Below, in pieces: positions 1 to 5,141 of a stretch of DNA of 8,277 nucleotides (position 1 is the first letter of the stretch; every line of letters begins with the position of its first letter). The stretch is from an uncultured Lachnospiraceae bacterium (GTDB lineage Bacteria > Bacillota > Clostridia > Lachnospirales > Lachnospiraceae), in NCBI GenBank assembly GCA_910580195.1, contig CAJTWA010000078.1, positions 1 through 8,277 of the forward strand, read 5' to 3'. The translations under genes and the position numbers were made by a program. A model generated the notes under the pieces. It was given only the letters and a program-made list of their open reading frames with translations, was not told the DNA's origin and did not search any database.

Positions 1-157
1 TACTGTTTTAGGTTGCATCTTTCAATGCCTGTTCTCTTGAATGTCTTACAGTTTTACTGAAGACCCTGCCCCTTATTTGGTGCAGGAACTCTTTTTAGAA
101 TCTTTCAAGGTTATTCCATTGTTCAGTTGTCAAGGTCTTGTTGCTACTCACAACAGC
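1..157 (-). other. 5' leader of a probable rRNA operon, running off the left edge
   Basis: This stretch has no gene and lies downstream of two tandem strong promoters reading leftward. On the minus strand it begins with a small hairpin (139-155, arms TGTTG/CAACA, 7-nt loop), two nucleotides after the predicted start of the nearer promoter. At 116-135 it contains CCTTGACAACTGAACAA, which resembles the boxA-like leader motif (CTTTGAAAACTRAACAA type) found before Firmicutes 16S genes. A second ACCTTGA follows near 105-111. Paired promoters plus an untranslated leader of more than 150 nt fit an rrn operon whose 16S gene starts beyond base 1. The 16S gene itself is not visible, so the assignment is inference; another stable RNA is possible. 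Confidence 0.65.
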
Positions 158-163
158 TTTTGT

Positions 164-192
164 ATTTTACCACATCTCGCTTTGTTTGTCAA
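164..192 (-). promoter_or_regulatory. Downstream tandem promoter (P2) of the probable rRNA operon
   Basis: On the minus strand there is a perfect -35 TTGACA (187-192), a 17-bp spacer and -10 TAAAAT (164-169). An A-rich stretch (AAAATAAATTAAAAAA) lies directly upstream as a possible UP element. The base 7 nt after the -10 is G (position 157), as expected for GTP-initiated rRNA promoters in Bacillus-type bacteria. The match is strong; the link to rRNA depends on what lies left of the window. Confidence 0.85.
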
Positions 193-255
193 CAACTTTT
201 TTAATTTATTTTGTCGCTTTCAGTCGCTTCCTGACTTTCCGCAACCAACTTAGAT

Positions 256-284
256 ATTTTAGCATGTTGCTTTGCATTTGTCAA
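256..284 (-). promoter_or_regulatory. Upstream tandem promoter (P1) of the probable rRNA operon
   Basis: A perfect -35 TTGACA (279-284), a 17-bp spacer and -10 TAAAAT (256-261) lie on the minus strand. It has the same architecture as P2, 92 bp further downstream. A-tracts at about 285-322 form a possible UP element. Again G lies 7 nt after the -10 (position 249). It sits about 50 bp behind the 3' end of tRNA-Ser(GGA). Confidence 0.85.
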
Positions 285-292
285 TACCATTT

Positions 293-322
293 TTGAAATA
301 TTTTTCAAATACTTTTTTTGGC
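293..322. terminator. Weak AT-rich hairpin between tRNA-Ser(GGA) and promoter P1
   Basis: TTTGAAA and TTTCAAA arms flank a 4-nt AT loop. On the plus strand the hairpin is followed by TACTTTTTTT, so it looks like a weak intrinsic terminator for plus-strand transcripts. Read on the minus strand, the direction of the tRNA genes, only A-rich sequence follows. I see no proper terminator for the tRNA transcript here. The same A-tracts may serve as the P1 UP element. Confidence 0.3.
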
Positions 323-335
323 AACATACCAAGAA

Positions 336-425
336 CGGAGAAGGAGGGATTTGAACCCTCGCGCCGCTATTAACGACCTGCACCCTTTCCAGGGGTGTCC
401 CTTCGGCCAGCTTGGGTACTTCTCC
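336..425 (-). tRNA. tRNA-Ser(GGA)
   Basis: On the minus strand this 90-nt gene folds as a class II tRNA. The acceptor GGAGAAG/CTTCTCC is followed by discriminator G (336). The anticodon stem is CACCC/GGGTG with loop CTGGAAA, giving anticodon GGA (388-390), which reads UCC and UCU. A long variable arm typical of tRNA-Ser and a T-arm GAGGG-TTCAAAT-CCCTC follow. The 3' end is followed by TTCTTGG, so CCA is not encoded and must be added after RNase Z trimming. A36-A37-A38 in the loop fits the MiaA target pattern. It is probably co-transcribed with the tRNA-Ser(UGA) gene 57 bp upstream, as no promoter is visible between them. Confidence 0.97.
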
Positions 426-482
426 AGATGGCAGAATAGCAATACACTATTAAGCTTAACCGCTGTTAGGATTCCTTTGAAA

Positions 483-568
483 CGGAGAAGGTGGGATTCG
501 AACCCACGGTCCCTTTCGGAATCACTGGTTTTCAAGACCAGCTCCTTAAACCACTCGGACACCTCTCC
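483..568 (-). tRNA. tRNA-Ser(UGA)
   Basis: This 86-nt gene has acceptor arms GGAGAGG/CTTCTCC (one G-U pair) and discriminator G (483). The anticodon stem is CTGGT/ACCAG with loop CTTGAAA, giving anticodon UGA (532-534), which reads UCA and, with wobble modification, other UCN codons. It has the long serine variable arm and a T-arm GTGGG-TTCGAAT-CCCAC. The 3' flank is TTTCAAAGG, so CCA is not encoded. It is the first gene of a two-gene serine tRNA unit; the 57-bp spacer to the next tRNA holds a small AATAG/CTATT hairpin (435-451). Confidence 0.97.
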
Positions 569-598
569 GAATTGCCTGTTTCCAACAGCGCATGTATG

Positions 599-627
599 AT
601 TCTAGCAAACTATTTCCGAAATGTCAA
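599..627 (-). promoter_or_regulatory. Promoter of the tRNA-Ser pair with A-tract UP element
   Basis: A perfect -35 TTGACA (622-627), a 17-bp spacer and -10 TAGAAT (599-604) lie on the minus strand, about 30 bp before the mature 5' end of tRNA-Ser(UGA). Phased A-tracts at about 628-668 upstream of the -35 look like an UP element, as at the two rrn-type promoters nearby. Confidence 0.88.
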
Positions 628-686
628 TAGCTTTTTGAAATTTTTTAACAATTTTTTCTTTCCTAATTATCCTGCTGCCAATCCCC

Positions 687-711
687 TATAAAATCCCTGC
701 CATAGCGGGAT
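687..711 (-). terminator. Possible weak terminator for the tsa-ispD operon
   Basis: The minus strand of repeat copy 1 folds into ATCCCGC-TATG-GCAGGGAT (7 bp with one bulged A) followed by TTTTATAGG. It is the last such hairpin that transcripts leaving ispD would meet, and the only copy followed by four T residues. The U-run is short, so termination may be partial. I see no better terminator between ispD and the tRNA promoter. Confidence 0.35.
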
Positions 712-847
712 GGATACGCCTGCCGTATGGTTCTTGAACAGAATATGCTCCTATTAAATCCCTGCCATAGCGGGATGGATACGCCTGCCGTATGGTTCTT
801 GAACAGAATATGCTCCTATTAAATCCCTGTCATAGCGGGATGGATAC
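691..847. repeat. 65-bp tandem direct repeat, about 2.4 copies, reaching into the end of ispD
   Basis: Copies at 691-755 and 756-820 are identical over 65 bp. A third, partial copy (821-847) matches for 27 bp with one change (T at 830 where the others have C). Each full unit carries three inverted repeats: ATCCC-TGC/GC-GGGAT (693-711 in copy 1), ATACG/CGTAT with a 5-nt loop (714-728), and GTTC-TT-GAAC (730-739). The perfect identity of two copies indicates recent duplication. The partial copy overlaps the last codons of ispD and contains its stop. The layout resembles REP/BIME-like intergenic repeats, but whether this unit recurs elsewhere in the genome cannot be seen here. Confidence 0.93.
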
Positions 848-1606
848 AGTATGTCCGGCCTGCTTCTTTTCCATGGCAGCACAAAATAGCTCGGAAGGCA
901 GGAGCGCTTCTGCCAATTTCAGATCCTCTGGCGTTGTAATTTTGATATTTCCATAGGAGCCTTCTATCAGTTTTACTTTTTTTCCGCAAATAATTTCCAA
1001 TACCATGGCATCATCAGTTACTGGGAATATTTCACCGCTTTTTTCCCGTTCCAGCAGTTCATGGTAAGCGTGGTAAATCAGCGGAAAGGCAAATGCCTGC
1101 GGGGTCTGTATCTGCCAAACATAATTCCGCTGGGGCGTTTCCTGTGCAAACAAAGCATGGTCTGCTATTTTTATGGTGTCTTTCATCGGCATCCCCGCCA
1201 CGCATGCCTGAAATTCTGCTGCTGCTGCTGCACACCGGCGGATGATACCGTCATCCAAGAAAGGCCTTGCCCCATCATGCACCATTACGTAATCTGGCTT
1301 CTGCTTTGCCTGGTTCAGTTCTTCCAGCCCGCAGAATACCGAATGGTACCGTTCCTTTCCGCCGGCTACAATGGACTTCACCTTGGTAAACCCATATTTT
1401 TCTACAATTTCTTTCTGGCAGTACCCAATCTCACCCTTGCCTGTTACCAGCACAATTTCGTCTACCATGCTTTGCTCAAAGGCATGGAGGGCGTAATAAA
1501 GCACTGGTTTTCCATGAAGCATCAGGTATTGTTTGGGGGTTGCGCTGTTCATACGGCTCCCTTTTCCGGCGGACAGGACGACCGCGGCATATGTTTTTCC
1601 TTCCAT
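830..1606 (-). CDS. ispD: 2-C-methyl-D-erythritol 4-phosphate cytidylyltransferase (IspD)
   Basis: IspD joins CTP and MEP to make CDP-ME, the third step of the cytosolic MEP isoprenoid pathway. The 258-residue protein shows the family signatures: the nucleotide loop LSAGKGSRM at 11-19 followed by TPKQY (23-27), GGKERYHSV (82-90), HDGARP (110-115), KDTIK (142-146), then QTPQAF, TDDAM and GNIKITTPEDL. An upstream in-frame start would add 15 residues, but the ATG at 1606 sits where the family begins and has GGGGG 7 nt upstream. That ATG overlaps the tsaD stop (TAATG), implying translational coupling. The usual partner ispF is not downstream. After LAEALL the protein carries a tail of about 20 residues (to ...TVSIPL) longer than I expect for the family. 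Its last codons and the TGA stop lie in a partial copy of a 65-bp tandem repeat. The core is intact and the call is secure. Confidence 0.95.
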   Translation of the reverse strand: MEGKTYAAVVLSAGKGSRMNSATPKQYLMLHGKPVLYYALHAFEQSMVDEIVLVTGKGEIGYCQKEIVEKYGFTKVKSIVAGGKERYHSVFCGLEELNQAKQKPDYVMVHDGARPFLDDGIIRRCAAAAAEFQACVAGMPMKDTIKIADHALFAQETPQRNYVWQIQTPQAFAFPLIYHAYHELLEREKSGEIFPVTDDAMVLEIICGKKVKLIEGSYGNIKITTPEDLKLAEALLPSELFCAAMEKKQAGHTVSIPL

Positions 1607-2640
1607 TACCGTTCCCCCAGCTTTAAGTTTGGCACTGCATTTAAATCCCACCCGGCTGTATTTCCCGCCAGATATTCATAATATGCCGCTGTGCCTATCA
1701 TCGCGGCATTATCCGTACAGAAAATAGGGGAAGGATGGTAAAATTCTACCCCACGTTTTTTGCAGGCTTCTTCCATTGCACAGCGAAGTGCCATGTTTGC
1801 GGCCACTCCCCCAGCAATTGCAAATTTCCTTATCTCATGTTCTTCCACCGCCATCATGGCATGTTCTACCAAAACATCTGTCACCGCCTTCTGGAATGCT
1901 GCAGCAATGTCTGCCTCTGGCACCTTTGCCTGCTTCATATGGCATCCATTGATGTAGTTCAAGACTGCGGACTTTACCCCGCTGAAGCTAAAATCATAGG
2001 GGTTATCTGCTACCTTCGCCTTGGGGAATGTAATGGCGTCTGGGTTCCCTTCCTTGGCTTTCTGCTCTATTTTAGGCCCTCCGGGATAGCCAAGGCCAAT
2101 GGCGCGGGCTACTTTGTCAAAGGCTTCCCCCGCTGCATCATCCCTTGTGCGGCCTAAGATTTCATAGGCGCCATAACCTGCCACTTTCACAAGATGGGTA
2201 TGGCCGCCTGATACCACAAGGCATAAAAAGGGCGGCTCCAGATCCTTATTCTCAATGTAATTGGCGCTGATATGGCCTTCAATATGGTGCACGCCCACCA
2301 GAGGCTTTCTAGCTGCATAGGCAATTGCTTTCGCCTCTGCTACCCCTACCAGCAGCGCGCCTACCAAGCCTGGGCCATAAGTGACTGCCACGGCATCTAT
2401 GTCTTTTAAGGCCATGCCGGCTTGTGCCAAAGCCCCGGCAATGACCTGATTCATTCTTTCAATATGTTTTCTGGATGCAAGCTCCGGCACTACGCCCCCA
2501 TAGAGGGTATGCAAATCAATCTGGGAGGAAATAATATTGGACAGTACCTCCCGCCCGTTCCTTACAACTGCTGCTGCTGTTTCATCGCAGGAACTTTCAA
2601 TTGCAAGGATTGCCACATCCTTCTGCTCCCTTGCTGCCAT
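1606..2640 (-). CDS. tsaD: tRNA t6A37 threonylcarbamoyltransferase TsaD
   Basis: TsaD (also YgjD/Gcp/Kae1) moves the threonylcarbamoyl group from TC-AMP to A37 of ANN-decoding tRNAs, working with TsaB and TsaE. The 344-residue protein is full length with all ASKHA-fold signatures: ESSCDET (15-21), YGPGLVGALLVG (88-99), metal-binding H119 and H123 in HHIEGH, VVSGGHTHL, GRTRDDAAGEAFDKVAR, FSFSGVKSAV, AGGVAAN, and the C-terminal CTDNAAMIG with the last metal ligand Asp. The start at 2640 has AGGAG 8 nt upstream and begins just before the conserved core. A start 12 codons earlier would overlap the preceding gene and has no clear ribosome site. The upstream stop is 5 bp away and ispD overlaps downstream, so it sits mid-operon. 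TsaB, TsaE and RimI lie upstream, separated by three inserted genes. Confidence 0.97.
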   Translation of the reverse strand: MAAREQKDVAILAIESSCDETAAAVVRNGREVLSNIISSQIDLHTLYGGVVPELASRKHIERMNQVIAGALAQAGMALKDIDAVAVTYGPGLVGALLVGVAEAKAIAYAARKPLVGVHHIEGHISANYIENKDLEPPFLCLVVSGGHTHLVKVAGYGAYEILGRTRDDAAGEAFDKVARAIGLGYPGGPKIEQKAKEGNPDAITFPKAKVADNPYDFSFSGVKSAVLNYINGCHMKQAKVPEADIAAAFQKAVTDVLVEHAMMAVEEHEIRKFAIAGGVAANMALRCAMEEACKKRGVEFYHPSPIFCTDNAAMIGTAAYYEYLAGNTAGWDLNAVPNLKLGER

Positions 2641-2645
2641 TTCCG

Positions 2646-3203
2646 TCACTCCTGATAAAACCCTAAGATTTTCCAATTGCTGTTTTCGTCCTTCCGCAGA
2701 ATATAAGTCTGGCTGACACGGCCTGATTTCTTGTCACTGTCATAGCTTTTCATAAAATAGGACACGTCCACATAGGCATAATCCCTGCCGTTCTTCGTCT
2801 TATACTCTACTTCCTTGCTGCCTTCCATAGAAATATTGGAAATTGTTTTTTTCTCCTCCTCAAAGCTGGCTACCTCTGCCTGTACGGCTTGCAGGTAGCT
2901 ATCTTGCGGATTATTCTCCTTAAGCTCCTCATCCATCAAAATCCTTGCCTGCTCCGTCATTTTCCCAAGCTGCTCTTGGGTATAGTCTTGGCTGTAATAG
3001 CAGGATAAAATACGGTTGTAAAACTTTACGACCTCCCTTGCGGTCTTTGGGTAGGATTTCTCCAAGTCCTTGGACACAACCATCTCTACTTCTGACAGTT
3101 CCTGTTCTTTCCCGCTGTCCTTCTGTGTCAGGTAATAGTAATACCCTAGGCACAATGCAGCGCAGACAACCACGATTACAATTGATTTCACGCCATTTTT
3201 CAT
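2646..3203 (-). CDS. Membrane-anchored protein of unknown function (possibly DUF6715-like)
   Basis: This 185-residue protein has a basic N-terminus (MKNGVK) and one hydrophobic segment at about 6-24, ending in YYYYL. It is therefore probably a single-pass inner-membrane protein with the rest outside, or an uncleaved signal anchor. The soluble part is charged: a helical region (about 32-125), then a beta-rich end (about 128-184: EVEYKTKNGRDYAYVDVSYF, TYILRKDENSNWKILGFY) like small NTF2-like or lipoprotein domains. It has no lipobox cysteine and no catalytic motif I recognise. The N-terminus and size recall a Lachnospiraceae family I believe is DUF6715; this is memory, not a search. The start has GGAGG 8 nt upstream. 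Its stop lies 5 bp before tsaD and supplies the tsaD ribosome site, so the two are co-translated. A 179-bp gap separates it from rnz. Confidence 0.85.
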   Translation of the reverse strand: MKNGVKSIVIVVVCAALCLGYYYYLTQKDSGKEQELSEVEMVVSKDLEKSYPKTAREVVKFYNRILSCYYSQDYTQEQLGKMTEQARILMDEELKENNPQDSYLQAVQAEVASFEEEKKTISNISMEGSKEVEYKTKNGRDYAYVDVSYFMKSYDSDKKSGRVSQTYILRKDENSNWKILGFYQE

Positions 3204-3382
3204 GGAAACTCCCTCCTTGCCTTGTTAAAATAATGCCCATAGGCGTTATGCCAAGAAACCGCTTGGGACTACCCAGCGTACAGGTTCGGGAAATGAATTT
3301 CCCAGCACGCCCTGATACTCCATCCAGCAAAAGCCTGCGCAATGGGACTGCCCAGATACGGGAACCAAATGCAAAAAGGAGG
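3204..3382 (-). other. rnz-DUF intergenic region with two inverted repeats
   Basis: This 179-bp gap is much longer than the other gaps in the downstream half of the operon. It contains a near-perfect palindrome GGGAAAT-GA-ATTTCCC (3288-3303) and a second stem, GCT-t-GGG/CCCAGC with loop ACTA (3261-3277). Neither is followed by a T-run on the minus strand, so they are not classical terminators. A weak possible promoter, TTGGCA with TATTTT 16 bp downstream, lies just before the next gene (about 3227-3254). The gap could be an operator, an RNA processing site or a degraded gene remnant; the sequence does not decide. Confidence 0.45.
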
Positions 3383-4288
3383 TTACTGAAAATCCAGCTC
3401 TATGGTTTTGCCATCCTTCCCTAACTTTGCGGCAGGGAAAATGCTGCGCACCTCCTCCATATAATCCTCCCCACGCACCAATGACGGGCTGAAATGGGTC
3501 AGCCACATATCAAAAACTCCTGCATCCCTTGCGATTTCTGCGGCCTCATAAAATGTCATATGCTTATACTGTTTGGCTTTTGCCGCTTTTTCCTTCTCTG
3601 CATACATTCCCTCTATAATTAATAAATCGGCATTTTGGGCATATTCCGTAATAGCAGGCACTGGCCTGGTGTCTGTGCAGTAACATAGCTTAATCCCTTT
3701 CCGGGGTGCGCCCAGCACCATTTCGGGGGTGTACTCCTTGCCTTCCAAAGTGACAGTTTCCCCTTTCTGGAGCTTATTCCAGCACTTTACTGGGATTCCC
3801 AGCTCTTTTGCCCGCTCCACTTGGAACTGGCCGGCCCGGGGAATTTCAATGGTATATCCATAGCATGGGACGTTGTGGTTCACACGGAATGCCGTAATAT
3901 GGTAGCCATGCTCCACAAGGCGCTCTGCCTGCTGTGAAAGTTCCAGATAACGGATTTCAAAGGGCAGCTCGGGCGCAATCACGCGAAGGGCATTTACAAC
4001 ACGCTCCAGCCCTTTGGGGCCTACCATGGTTAAAGGCTCCGTCCGCTCTGCATTTCCCATGGTAAGCAAAAGGCCCGGCAGGCCGCTGATATGGTCTGCA
4101 TGGTAATGGGTAAAGCATATGGTGTCAATAGGCTTTGCGCTCCAGCCCTTTTCCTTCATGGCAATCTGCGTGCCTTCCCCGCAGTCTATCAGAAGGCTGC
4201 TCCCGTTGTACCGTGCCATCAGCGAAGTCAGCCAGCGGTAGGGCAGCGGCATCATCCCCGCAGTCCCTAGTAAACATACATCTAACAT
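3383..4288 (-). CDS. rnz: Ribonuclease Z (tRNase Z), short bacterial form
   Basis: RNase Z is a zinc-dependent endonuclease that cuts after the discriminator base of tRNA precursors lacking an encoded CCA, letting CCA be added. The 301-residue metallo-beta-lactamase fold has LLIDCGEGTQ (32-41), the HxHxDH zinc motif THYHADH with H61, H63, D65 and H66, then H138, D206 in TDTRP, H243 in HMTFYEAAEIA, and H265 in LTHFSPS. All expected metal ligands are therefore present. The arm region (about 150-200) keeps the family outline (QFQVERAKELGIP...LQKGETVTLEG), but the usual Gly-Pro pair after IP is replaced by VKCWNKL. The ATG at 4288 has AAAGGA 6 nt upstream; a TTG 8 codons earlier overlaps the preceding gene region and is unlikely. 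It lies 24 bp downstream of the small CxxC gene. Confidence 0.95.
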   Translation of the reverse strand: MLDVCLLGTAGMMPLPYRWLTSLMARYNGSSLLIDCGEGTQIAMKEKGWSAKPIDTICFTHYHADHISGLPGLLLTMGNAERTEPLTMVGPKGLERVVNALRVIAPELPFEIRYLELSQQAERLVEHGYHITAFRVNHNVPCYGYTIEIPRAGQFQVERAKELGIPVKCWNKLQKGETVTLEGKEYTPEMVLGAPRKGIKLCYCTDTRPVPAITEYAQNADLLIIEGMYAEKEKAAKAKQYKHMTFYEAAEIARDAGVFDMWLTHFSPSLVRGEDYMEEVRSIFPAAKLGKDGKTIELDFQ

Positions 4289-4312
4289 AATCCTTCCTTT
4301 CACGCCAAGCAA

Positions 4313-4537
4313 TCATACATATTCTGTTACTTCTGTTTTCTTTGCAGGTATCTGGAAGCTTTCCAGCCACTTGTCGTAACATGCTTCGCAAACATCGAAT
4401 TCCTGCTTTTCCCCATCTTTATTGGAGAAATACCCCCATTGTTTCTGTACATGGAGAAATTCTGCGTAAGGGGCTTTTTGTCCCTGTATTACTTTTTTAC
4501 AGCAGTTGCATATGATTTCCTGTTGTCCTGTCTTCAT
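4313..4537 (-). CDS. Small two-CxxC (zinc-ribbon-like) protein, unknown function
   Basis: This 74-residue protein has two CxxC pairs, C10-x-x-C13 (with an extra C12) and C50-x-x-C53, 37 residues apart, a classic four-cysteine zinc-binding pattern. The middle contains aromatic residues (WGYF), and after the second pair comes YDKWLESFQIP, which I recall from small uncharacterised Lachnospiraceae proteins. No HTH, membrane segment or enzyme motif is visible. The start at 4537 has GGAGG 7 nt upstream; a start 19 codons earlier would begin inside the likely promoter region and has no ribosome site. It may be a first gene, since a TATAAT lies 36 bp upstream of its start and a 112-bp gap separates it from rimI. 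Its place directly before rnz hints at an RNA or ribosome role, but that is guesswork. Confidence 0.85.
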   Translation of the reverse strand: MKTGQQEIICNCCKKVIQGQKAPYAEFLHVQKQWGYFSNKDGEKQEFDVCEACYDKWLESFQIPAKKTEVTEYV

Positions 4538-4573
4538 CTTGCGTCCTCCCTCGTTTGCTATGGTGCCAGTTCT

Positions 4574-4603
4574 ATTATAGCGGACAGGGCACATGGTTTG
4601 GAA
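4574..4603 (-). promoter_or_regulatory. Possible internal promoter before the CxxC gene and rnz
   Basis: A perfect -10 TATAAT lies at 4574-4579 on the minus strand, in the 112-bp gap after rimI. The -35 region is poor (TTCCAA at 4598-4603, 18-bp spacer). It would give the second half of the operon (CxxC gene, rnz, DUF gene, tsaD, ispD) its own start. Confidence 0.45.
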
Positions 4604-4649
4604 GAGGGAATTGGAGGCAATCTTCTGTTGCGTCCTTGCAAAAATGATA

Positions 4650-5090
4650 TCACCCTATTACCATCACCATGCCGTCTTCCCTTGGGAACTCATAGAGGTT
4701 CCTGCGGATGCCGCAGTTTTGGAACCCCAGCTTTTGGTAGAGGCGGATGGCATTTGCATTGGAAACGCGTACCTCTAAAAAAATGCGGCGGATGCCTCTT
4801 TGGCGCGCCTGTGCCAGCAAGGATTCCAGCATCCTGCGGCCGGTTCCCTGATTCTGGAAGGCAGGGGCAACTGCCACATTGGTAATTTCCCCTTCGCCGG
4901 GATAGCAGTACATGCCGCAGTACCCTGCCAATTTTGCACCGGACCATGCGGTTAGGAATAAGGTATCTTCCCTTAAGGATTCCTGAAAAGCCTGCGCAGA
5001 CCATGGCTGGGAAAATAGCTGCTGCTCAATTTGGGCAGCGGCGGGGACGTCCCGCTGTTCCATCCTGCGGATGTGTAATTCTAAAGCCAT
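4650..5090 (-). CDS. rimI: [Ribosomal protein bS18]-alanine N-acetyltransferase RimI
   Basis: This GNAT-fold enzyme uses acetyl-CoA; in E. coli RimI acetylates the N-terminal alanine of ribosomal protein S18. The 146-residue length is normal. Motifs: LHIRRMEQRDVPAAAQIE at the N-terminus, ITNVAVAPAFQNQGTG with the acetyl-CoA loop Q79-x-x-G82-x-G84, the motif D/B region FLEVRVSNANAIRLYQKLGF (104-123), and Tyr133 near the catalytic C-terminus. The ATG at 5090 has AAAGGA about 11 nt upstream, slightly far; a TTG seven codons earlier has no ribosome site. It sits 51 bp after tsaB, matching the widespread tsaE-tsaB-rimI cluster. The GNAT fold is certain; RimI is assigned from motifs plus context, since GNAT substrates are hard to read from sequence. 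Confidence 0.92.
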   Translation of the reverse strand: MALELHIRRMEQRDVPAAAQIEQQLFSQPWSAQAFQESLREDTLFLTAWSGAKLAGYCGMYCYPGEGEITNVAVAPAFQNQGTGRRMLESLLAQARQRGIRRIFLEVRVSNANAIRLYQKLGFQNCGIRRNLYEFPREDGMVMVIG

Positions 5091-5141
5091 AGAAATATCG
5101 ATCCTTTCCAAATATAAAATTGGCCCTAAGGCTATGGCACA

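Noticed and set aside
1..157. 16S rRNA gene start
   Set aside because: I looked for the 16S 5' signature (AGAGTTTGATC type) on the minus strand and it is not present; only the leader is in the window.
336..568. Phage or integrative element attachment site at tRNA-Ser
   Set aside because: No integrase gene and no duplicated tRNA 3' fragment occur in the window.
305..599. Open frames across the tRNA genes on both strands
   Set aside because: They encode translations of tRNA sequence (such as 'GFEPTVPFG'), a well-known annotation artefact.
691..847. CRISPR array
   Set aside because: The 65-bp units are contiguous and identical with no variable spacers, and there are no cas genes.
1061..1681. 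Long plus-strand open frame opposite ispD
   Set aside because: It lies fully antisense to a clear ispD, has no ribosome site or recognisable domain, and its Cys/Phe-rich composition is typical of a shadow frame. The same applies to other plus-strand frames, such as 1735-2157, 2945-3424 and 7518-8018.
2929..3342. Minus-strand frame overlapping the membrane-anchored gene
   Set aside because: It overlaps the better-supported 2646-3203 gene in another frame, lacks a ribosome site, and has low-complexity Arg/Gly-rich sequence.
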